Positions 10,894 to 17,432 of a DNA stretch of 23,907 nt are shown one piece after another. The DNA is from Saprolegnia diclina VS20. Its lineage: Eukaryota > Oomycota > Saprolegniomycetes > Saprolegniales > Saprolegniaceae. Location: NCBI RefSeq assembly GCF_000281045.1, contig NW_008246174.1, positions 3,042 to 26,948 of the forward strand. Reading direction: 5' to 3'. The stretch's first letter is position 1, and the number at the start of each line of letters is the position of its first letter. The position numbers were made by a program, and so were the translations under genes. The notes under the pieces are model-generated. The model saw nothing but the letters and a program-made list of their open reading frames with translations, made no database searches and was not told the origin of the DNA.

Positions 10894-12312
10894 ATGGAGG
10901 CGGTGGCCGCTCAGCTGGATGCATATGCGCTGGCGCTCTGTCCGTTCTCGTTTGAGCTGCTGCACGCGCACGTCGCGTCGCTCTCCAAGGTCCTCGGCTT
11001 CGCGCCCGACCAGCTGCGCTACACGCTGAGCTTGTTTGCGGCGTACCCGCTCGCGCTCGCCTTCCGGACGCTGCCGCCGCGCGCCAAGCACTGGTTCTCG
11101 TTCTTCTCGGGCGTCCTCATGGCGCAGTTCGTGCTTGGGTCGCAGTGGATCCACTCGTTCGTAGCGTCAACGGTCACGTATCTTCTCGTCAAGTATGCGC
11201 CCGCGGCCCGCGCCCCGATGCTCGTCTTCCTCTTCAACATGACGTACCTCTCGCTCTCGCACCTCTATCGCATCTACGTCGACTACCTCGGGTGGAGCCT
11301 CGACTTTACCGGGCCGCAGATGCTCCTTGTGATCAAGCTCACGTCGTTCGCGTACAACGTGCTCGATGGCGCAGCCGCGCCGGCGTTGGACCTTCCGGAC
11401 AAGGTCGCACGTGTCCGCAAGACGTATGCGATCGCGGAGCTGCCGTCGCTCGTGGAGTTCTACGGCTTTGCGTTCTGCTTTGCCACCTTCCTCGCCGGCC
11501 CCGCCTTCGAGTACCGCAGCTATGCCGACGCCGTCTCGGGCGCAACGTTCAAGCTCGCGCACAAGGCCTCGGCGCTCACGTCGTGTTTTGCCGCGGCAGC
11601 CGCCAAGCTCACGATCGGCGTCGTCTGCATGGCGAGCATCGCCAAGTTTGGCGCAACGTTCACGCTCGAGAGCGCATTTGGCGATGCGTCGGCGCCGCTG
11701 CTCTACCGCGGGTTTGCGATCTACATGGCGCTGCTCCTCACGCGCTGCAAGTATTACTGCGCGTGGAAGATCGCGGAAGGTGCGACCGTGCTGTGCGGCT
11801 TTGGCTGCGAAGGCATTGACGGCAACGGCCGCGTCGTGGGCTGGAACGCGGTCTCGAACGTCGACATTCTCGGCTTTGAGCTCGGCCAGAGCATCCGCGA
11901 CCTCAGCCGTTCGTGGAACAAGGGCACGCAGGCGTGGCTCGAGCGCTACGTGTACAGCCGCCATGGCAACTCGCTCCTTATCACGTACTTTGTGTCGGCG
12001 TTCTGGCACGGCTTCTACCCGGGCTACTACCTCTTCTTCCTCACGGTGCCGCTGCCGACCGCCGTCAACCGCCTTGCGCGCGCCAAGCTCCGCCCATACT
12101 TCTGCGCGCACGCTGCGTCCAAGGCCGTTTACGACGTGCTCAGCTGGCTCTGCACCGTGGTCGTCATCAACTACCTCGCCGTCGCGTTCGTGTCGCTCTC
12201 GTGGAGCGCGTCCATTGCGCGCTGGGGCCAAGTCTTTTTCGCGGGCCATGCCGGGCTGGTCGCGGCCTACGCGATCCTCATGCTGCTGCCCAAGCCGGTC
12301 AAGCAAATCTAA
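10894..12312 (+). CDS. MBOAT lysophospholipid acyltransferase-like protein (copy 2)
   Basis: This is a paralogue of the divergent neighbour, 472 aa in one exon. It is a predicted ER multi-pass acyltransferase with the same two signature sites: Asn342 in SWNKGTQAWLERYVYSR and His372 in SAFWHGFYPGYY. The blocks LYRIYVDYLGWSLDFTGPQM and FLAGPAFEYRSY match copy 1 almost residue for residue, whereas the N-terminus and the segment after TSFAYN (ADLPDKVARVRKTYAIAE region) diverge. The ATG at 10894 (MEAVAAQLDAY) aligns with MEAIAPTLTQLD of copy 1 and sits just after an initiator. The frame is open further upstream, but that part has no family similarity. Its C-terminus (KPVKQI) lacks the di-lysine signal of copy 1. 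Substrate choice is unknown. The divergent pair most simply arose by an inverted duplication. Confidence 0.9.
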   Translation: MEAVAAQLDAYALALCPFSFELLHAHVASLSKVLGFAPDQLRYTLSLFAAYPLALAFRTLPPRAKHWFSFFSGVLMAQFVLGSQWIHSFVASTVTYLLVKYAPAARAPMLVFLFNMTYLSLSHLYRIYVDYLGWSLDFTGPQMLLVIKLTSFAYNVLDGAAAPALDLPDKVARVRKTYAIAELPSLVEFYGFAFCFATFLAGPAFEYRSYADAVSGATFKLAHKASALTSCFAAAAAKLTIGVVCMASIAKFGATFTLESAFGDASAPLLYRGFAIYMALLLTRCKYYCAWKIAEGATVLCGFGCEGIDGNGRVVGWNAVSNVDILGFELGQSIRDLSRSWNKGTQAWLERYVYSRHGNSLLITYFVSAFWHGFYPGYYLFFLTVPLPTAVNRLARAKLRPYFCAHAASKAVYDVLSWLCTVVVINYLAVAFVSLSWSASIARWGQVFFAGHAGLVAAYAILMLLPKPVKQI

Positions 12313-12914
12313 GCGTTTAAAGTTGCGTTTCTTTAGTCTGATATCTCACTATCCGGATAAAATGTGTCCGACGTTTGGGCCGGTTGTGGGTGGCCGTCGT
12401 GTGCACGCTTGGCATAGGCTCTGCGGCATTGCTATGTAGCATTCTATAAACTCTTCGAGGGACATGGCATATGCGATCAAAGTCCTTCGCAGCTGCATGG
12501 GCCCGCCATTGTCGACGTACGACAGGAAACCGATGGCTTGCCTTTTCTGTCAACACCTTCTAGATCTGCGCAATTCTGCGGTGCCAGTACCGTAGTAAGT
12601 AGCGGCGCCACGTCGTCAGCGTCAACCTACATCTTCGGGCTGCCTCTCGGACTTGCATTGCGCCATGCGTGCGTGACGGAGAGAGACTGAGCGCCGCATC
12701 GAGGTGGAGTGAAGCAACGATCGTCGCTCGTAGGTACTACAGCGGTAGCGAAGCTGGTAGCGACAGTCTCTGCCGCATTCTCGCTTCATCGTCTCGTCCC
12801 CACCACCAGCCTTTCGTTTGATTACAATCTCCGGACCAAAACCATGGCGTGGCAACTTGGTTGCCCATGACGTCGATAGCGCGCGCCTCTGATTGGGCGA
12901 GAGCTTGAGTGGGA

Positions 12915-12940
12915 TGACGTCATGCCGCATCCGGATGCGG
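12915..12940. promoter_or_regulatory. CRE-like octamer next to a 16-bp palindrome
   Basis: TGACGTCA (12915-12922) is a full CRE/bZIP site. Two bases later comes CCGCATCCGGATGCGG (12925-12940), a perfect 16-bp palindrome with the recurrent ATCCGGAT core. Both lie about 310-340 bp before the elongase start. Confidence 0.45.
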
Positions 12941-13217
12941 TCCCGTCGTCCGAGTTCGGGGCACGCCTAAAGTGCGACATGGCAATTATCTCTGATTTCG
13001 TAAGCGATCTCGTTTAGGTACGATCGAACGCCACCTGGCGCGTCGTTTCAAGCTGCCGTTCCCTCCGCGGGTTCTCTAAAGTGCGGTTGTCGCCGATCTT
13101 TGTGATGTCATATCCAGCCGACGCGCATGCGCCGCGCTGTGATTGGCCACGAAGAGGCATAGAGCGATCTTGGGTGACGCTGTTGATGCAACCTCGGCTA
13201 CAAGAATGCGACAAAGT

Positions 13218-13234
13218 CTCAGTTTGCATTTTGC
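13218..13234 (+). promoter_or_regulatory. Initiator plus flanking promoter region of the elongase gene
   Basis: CTCAGTTT (13218-13225) fits YTCANTYY and ATTTTGC (13228-13234) fits the oomycete FPR consensus MWTTTNC. The pair ends about 17 bp before the ATG at 13252. It is the most complete supra-core promoter in the window. Confidence 0.6.
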
Positions 13235-13251
13235 CTCGTCCTGACAACACG

Positions 13252-14109
13252 ATGAGCTTCCCCCGCACGCCCGCGCTTCACGAAGAGTACCCGGCGCTCA
13301 GCGTCCTCTACCCGTTCGAGTGGGAGAACAAGTGGTTCTTCACGTGGGAGCACGGCTTCTGCAAGGACACGATGCCCCACGTCGTCGTGCTCTGCGCCAT
13401 CTACTGCGTGCTCTGCCTCGGCGGCCGCGAAGTCATGCGGTCGCGGTCGGCGTTCGGCCTCCAGACGGCGCTCGCGCTTTGGAACCTCGGCCTCGCGACC
13501 TTCTCCATCATGGGCGCGATCCGCACTGTGCCCTTCCTCCTCAACACGCTCGCGGTCCGCGGGTGGCACCACGCCGTGTGCGCCGAAGCCATGCCCCACT
13601 ACGGCCACGGCCCGGTTTCGTTCTGGGTCACGCTCTTCATCTTCTCCAAGATCCCGGAGCTCGTCGACACCATGTTCATCGTGCTCCGCAAGAAGCCGCT
13701 CATCTTCCTGCATTGGTACCACCACATCACGGTCTTGATGTTCTGCTGGCACGCGTACGCCAACCTCTCGCCCAGCGGTCTCTTCTTCGTCGCGATGAAC
13801 TACACGGTGCACGGCGTCATGTACTTTTACTACTTCCTCGCCGCCATTGGCATCCGCGCGTCGTGGGCCAAGTTTGTCACGATCATCCAGCTCCTCCAAA
13901 TGGTCGTCGGCGTCGCCGTCTGCGCGTCCGGTGTCTACTACGTCAAGGCCGGCGTCACGTGCGAGCTCGACCGCGAGAACCTCAAGTGGGGCATCCTCAT
14001 GTACTCGAGCTACTTTGCGCTCTTCCTCAAGTTCTTCCTCGAGCGCTACTTCTTCAAGGCGCCGGCCAAGAAGACCGCCGCTATCGCGGACAAGAAGAAG
14101 ACGCTCTAA
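13252..14109 (+). CDS. ELOVL6-like fatty acid elongase (3-ketoacyl-CoA synthase)
   Basis: It is predicted to condense malonyl-CoA with acyl-CoA, the first step of two-carbon fatty acid elongation in the ER membrane. The product is 285 aa in a single exon, the usual ELO length. The family motifs are all present: KIPELVDT (133-140), the histidine box HWYHH (154-158), NYTVHGVMYFYY (from Asn183) and TIIQLLQ (210-216). The text KPLIFLHWYHH is typical of the ELOVL3/6 group that acts on saturated and monounsaturated chains, unlike the QxxFLHxYHH form of polyunsaturated elongases. The C-terminus KKTL is a di-lysine (KKxx) ER retrieval signal. The ATG at 13252 (MSFPRTPAL) follows an initiator closely. 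Upstream in-frame codons lack similarity. The gene lies downstream of the MBOAT pair in the same direction as copy 2. Confidence 0.93.
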   Translation: MSFPRTPALHEEYPALSVLYPFEWENKWFFTWEHGFCKDTMPHVVVLCAIYCVLCLGGREVMRSRSAFGLQTALALWNLGLATFSIMGAIRTVPFLLNTLAVRGWHHAVCAEAMPHYGHGPVSFWVTLFIFSKIPELVDTMFIVLRKKPLIFLHWYHHITVLMFCWHAYANLSPSGLFFVAMNYTVHGVMYFYYFLAAIGIRASWAKFVTIIQLLQMVVGVAVCASGVYYVKAGVTCELDRENLKWGILMYSSYFALFLKFFLERYFFKAPAKKTAAIADKKKTL

Positions 14110-15083
14110 GCATTTGTATCATTAGTAGTAAGAAACACCTTTTTGGCCAATCGCAGTCACGTCTTCGGTGTTGACGCAGCAACGCGCTGAAGGACCATCC
14201 GTGGCAGCGCTTGCTTCATCAAACCTTCAGATGTGGGGTTGCATGATTCGAACTTGGCTCGAATTCGCAATCGATCCGTGCAGCGCTTGCGAATGCAGTG
14301 CGTTCACTGCAGCAAGGCCATAAACCTTGAACGTAAGTTTATGGCCTTGACTGTAGGTGCGACGTCAACACGACCCTTCCTCTCGACGCATAACGCACGA
14401 AGGACCTTTATGACGAAGCAATGCCAACTTGATGCAGAGCAACTTATGTTTACGCAGCGACTCGCGCAGCTCCAGGACACCTTCGGTGCTCACCCAGTCT
14501 ATAAGCAGATGACGATATTCCACCCATACACTCTAGTCGCTCATGGTCGCGCATCGTAGACAATGTGATCTATGATGTGCGATGCAAACTCAGATCCATC
14601 GATGCGGCCAACGGCGACGCTTCTTCAATGGAATGCACGAGGAATACACATAGTATTCGCTTGTAGAGGGTCCACTTCAAGAACGCGGGCAGATCACGCA
14701 GGCACGATGTACTTCATTGAGAGAGACATTCGTGCTTGGACGATGCAAACGGTCCACAGCGCTGGATCCAACCTTCAAAACCTCCGTGTCAAAGGCTGCT
14801 GGGGTGTCGATACAGTCTTTGATCCTCACAGACACCCCGAGATCGAGACCCGATGCCTTGAGCTAAATGCACTGGCGATACTCTTGCAGCCCGTAAACCA
14901 AAACTTCTTTGAGAGCAAGAGCGACGCTGGCATTCGGACGGCAAAAGATCGCAATCTGGTCACCGCGGCCTGCGAGCCAATCACCGCCGGCCCTGCCACC
15001 TCGTATTAAAAATAAGAGCCACCCTTACAATTCACCTGGTGTAATTAAAAATGCAATAAAATACGCCGCCCGACCACGAACCC
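14110..15083. other. Intergenic stretch between elongase and WD40 genes
   Basis: Two plus-strand frames (about 14233-14559 and 14572-15009) are open but show no recognisable motifs and lack the coding base bias of their neighbours, so I do not call them genes. The region contains two tandem hairpins (14294-14349) and, near its right end, a CCAAT-type GCCAATCAC (14976-14984) and an A/T-rich AATAAAATA just before the WD40 start. Confidence 0.45.
14294..14349. repeat. Two adjacent perfect hairpins
   Basis: The first is TGCAGTG-N4-CACTGCA (14294-14311). The second is CAAGGCCATAAAC (14313-14325) and its exact complement GTTTATGGCCTTG (14337-14349), a 13-bp stem with an 11-base spacer. They lie about 185-240 bp after the elongase stop codon. 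Confidence 0.55.
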
Positions 15084-16249
15084 ATGAGCGAGCTACCACC
15101 GCTGGCGCCCAAGCCGCGCGTCAACTTCCAGTCGTTCCGGCCCGAGACGTATGGCACGGTCGCGCCTCTCTCGGAGCTCTCGGGTCACTCCAACTACACG
15201 TACGCGCTGGGCTGGAACGCGGCCGGGAGCCTCCTCGCGTCTGGCAGCACGGACAAGTCGCTGCGCATCTGGGACCCCGAGACGAACATGCTCGTGACCG
15301 ACTGCATTGGCCACGGCGACTCGGTGAACCAGCTGACGTGGGACCCGACGAGCAACACGCGCGTGGCGTCGACGTCCGGCGACAAGACCGTGCGCATCTG
15401 GGACACGAAATCGTCCAAGGCTACAGCCAACCTGCCTTTTTCGTCCGAGATCATGAACCTCGCATACAGCCAGGACGGCAAGTACATTGCTGCGGGCCAC
15501 AACGATACGACCATCTAGTACGCACAGCGTCCTCTTCGCTCGCTTGTACTCATTGCATCATGCATGTAGCCTCATCGACACGCGCAAGAACAAGATGGTG
15601 CGGCGCATCGTCAACCTCTTTGACGTGAACGAGCTCCAGTTCTCCAAGTCGGGCTTCCTCTTCGTCGCAGCTGGTACGCTATTGCTATGTGGCGCCTCTC
15701 GGATGCGAAGATCTGGTGTAGGCCATCCGTCGGGATACGGGACCTTTGAGGTCATGAAGATCGCACAGGACGACAAGGCCGTACCCCCGACGCTAGAGAA
15801 CGTGACCAAGGTCATTGCGCACTCGGGCAGCTGCTTTGCGATGGACCTCGACCCGACCGGCCGGTACACTAGACGCCCTTGCCATTTCGTACAATGATGA
15901 TGGATGTAGGCGACTGGCCCTCGGCGGCGCTGACTCGCTCGTGAGCATTTGGGACCTCGAGGAAGTCTACTGCGAGCACACGTTCATTGGGTCGCAGTCG
16001 CTCATCCGCACTGTCTCGTTCTCGCACGACGGCATGTTCCTCGCCTCGGGCAGCGAAGACCCGTGCATCCCCATTCTGCACGTGCCCACAGGCGAGCTCG
16101 CCTTCTCGATCGGCATGACCGACTCGCCACAGCAGATCGCATGGCACCCGGCCAAGCCCGTGCTCGCGTACGTCGGTGACAAGGGCGCGCTCGAAAAGAA
16201 CAAGGATCGACTCGGCGCGATCAAGCTCGTCTCGTTAAAGGCGCCGTAA
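15084..16249 (+). CDS. THOC3: WD40 protein, THO complex subunit 3 (TEX1/THOC3)
   Basis: THOC3/TEX1 is a WD40 subunit of the THO/TREX complex, which couples transcription to mRNA export in the nucleus. Four exons (15084-15517, 15570-15673, 15722-15863, 15910-16249) with GT-AG introns of 52, 48 and 46 bp join in frame to 339 aa, close to the human protein's size. WD repeats are clear: LLASGSTDKSLRIWDPET, VASTSGDKTVRIWDTKS, LALGGADSLVSIWDLEEV and FLASGSEDPCIPILHV. The passages DPTGRRLALGGADSLVSIWD, VSFSHDGMFLASGSED and IAWHPAKPVLAYVGD follow animal THOC3 closely. Without splicing the gene would look like two or three short ORFs. The ATG at 15084 (MSELPPLAPKP) is taken as the start. The stop is only 22 bp from the stop codon of the convergent Canopy gene. 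Confidence 0.88.
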
Positions 16250-16271
16250 ACACGCTGTATAAGTGTAGAGA

Positions 16272-16959
16272 CTAGAGCTCGTCCTTGGGCAACAAAGCGC
16301 ACGCTATCGGATTGGTGACGCCCATTCCGTCATCGACACGCGTCGTACCTCGCAGCTTGTGCACGCAGACGGGGTCTTGCTGGGGCGAGAGGTTGTTGTA
16401 GAACGCTGTCGTGAGCTCGTCGGCGAATTCGTCGACAAAGTGGTGGCACTAGACGGCGAGGTGGTCGGCTGCATGCACGAGAAGAGAAGTTCTACCGCGT
16501 TGGCAACGGCGTACTTCAAGCGCCGATGGGGCGTGCCGGTGCTCGGCACTTGCACGTCGTCGCACACCGTGTCGAGCACTTCGAGGATGCGCCCCTAACA
16601 AGCGAGCATTTGAGGGACTATCAGAAGCATGTTGTCAACCTCGCTGCGAGAGTACGGAATTTGCTTCTTCTCTTCGCTGATGCGAAAGACGACCTCCATG
16701 TGGTGGTCGTTCTCGGTTTGGTTGAGCTGCGATTCGATGTCGTGCACAATCGTCCAACACACTAGTACGTCGCATGAGTCGCATGCGAGGATGGACGCGT
16801 CGACGGACAGCAGCAGCCGGCGGGCTGGGTCGTTGACGCGCACGTGAGCTCTGCATGGCCGATCTTCTGAAAGGCCTTGGCATGGTCCCAGCGCGATTTG
16901 ACCCAGGCGTTGGCCACCGCCAGGCTCATGGCGACAGCCACTACCGGCGCGCAACGCAT
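16272..16959 (-). CDS. Canopy-family saposin-like ER protein with KDEL
   Basis: Five exons on the minus strand (16959-16809, 16761-16640, 16594-16496, 16448-16349, 16303-16272) with GT-AG introns of 47, 45, 47 and 45 bp join in frame to 167 aa. A signal peptide (MRCAPVVAVAMSLAVANA) starts it. The mature part matches the Canopy (CNPY) pattern: CCLCWTIVHDIE aligns with the family CxxC-x-x-[LI]-V-x-E-[LI]-E, then IPYSRSE, EVLDTVC, ACHHFVDEFADEL and VCVHKLRAC. That gives the six expected cysteines, and the protein ends in KDEL for ER retention. The loop region between the third and fourth cysteines is shorter than in human CNPY2. The first donor (GTCCGT) is unusual, and the third intron is the least certain. 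Canopy proteins are ER folding helpers, and CNPY3 assists GRP94. Here the gene is head to head with GRP94. An initiator CTCAGTTT lies at 16972-16965 on the minus strand. Confidence 0.78.
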
Positions 16960-17225
16960 GTTTAAAACTGAGATTTCACAAGTCAGATCTCATCTGGCAC
17001 CAAAGACGTACCGTCGCCGCCTGCCCGGCGTCGCCAACCAACGACAGCAGCTCTCGTAGGCTCGATCCACCGATCCTTCTCTAGCGTCTCTGCGAGCCAA
17101 GCACGAGGCTACATGCTGATGCCCTGCGCGTCGAGCCTCGGCGCCCGTCGATCCCGGCTTCCAGAAATTTCCACTTCGAAAATTGACACGGTATCTTTCC
17201 TGCCGGATACGGCCATAGGCATTGC

Positions 17226-17315
17226 CATACAAATATCAAATGGTTTACCAGCATCCGGATATTTTGAGCTAGCTGGGCAATACAAATGCATACTTATACA
17301 CTTGATATTTGTATG
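17226..17315. repeat. 14-bp inverted repeat in the GRP94 promoter
   Basis: CATACAAATATCAA (17226-17239) and its exact complement TTGATATTTGTATG (17302-17315) are separated by 62 bp that include a CATCCGGATA site. The arms are AT-rich in an otherwise mixed region. Confidence 0.5.
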
Positions 17316-17407
17316 TCGCTTAGGAATACCATCGCGCGTTCGTTTTTCGAAGCGTTGTTTTCCGGACATCGGTCCGTATCCGGAAGATCGACCTTGCATT
17401 TCGGAGG

Positions 17408-17416
17408 TCATTTTCC
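17408..17416 (+). promoter_or_regulatory. Initiator element of the GRP94 gene
   Basis: TCATTTTCC fits YCAYTYY. The GATTTGC that follows is one base from the FPR consensus MWTTTNC. The ATG at 17433 follows 16 bp later, which argues against using in-frame ATGs further upstream. Confidence 0.55.
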
Positions 17417-17432
17417 GATTTGCAACACGAAC

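Larger units (their letters stand above)
12313..13251. promoter_or_regulatory. Intergenic region upstream of the elongase gene
   Basis: No supported gene lies here. It holds TATCCGGATA (12350-12359), a CRE-like TGACGTCA (12915-12922), a 16-bp palindrome (12925-12940), two TAAAGTGCG sites (12968-12976 and 13077-13085), a CCAAT-type GTGATTGGCCA (13139-13149), and the initiator before 13252. Confidence 0.55.
16960..17432. promoter_or_regulatory. Shared promoter of the Canopy and GRP94 genes
   Basis: This is a 473-bp gap between divergent starts. It has an initiator at each end (CTCAGTTT at 16972-16965, minus; TCATTTTCC at 17408-17416, plus). It also has four TATCCGG-like sites (CCGGATA 17203-17209, CATCCGGATA 17252-17261, TCCGGA 17361-17366, TATCCGGA 17377-17384) and a 14-bp inverted repeat. 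No supported gene lies inside. Confidence 0.55.

Noticed and set aside
14233-14300. A possible tRNA suggested by the GATTCGAA near 14249
   Set aside because: No acceptor stem or anticodon arm can be folded around it. The T-loop-like bases appear to be chance.
14572-15009. A 145-codon plus-strand frame between the elongase and THOC3 genes
   Set aside because: It has no recognised motif and no coding bias, and it overlaps the likely THOC3 promoter with its CCAAT element.
16762-16959. Reading the Canopy 5' end as a frameshifted pseudogene
   Set aside because: The signal peptide and the later exons are in different frames, but a 47-bp GT-AG intron (16762-16808) joins them and creates the expected CxxC motif, so no break is needed.
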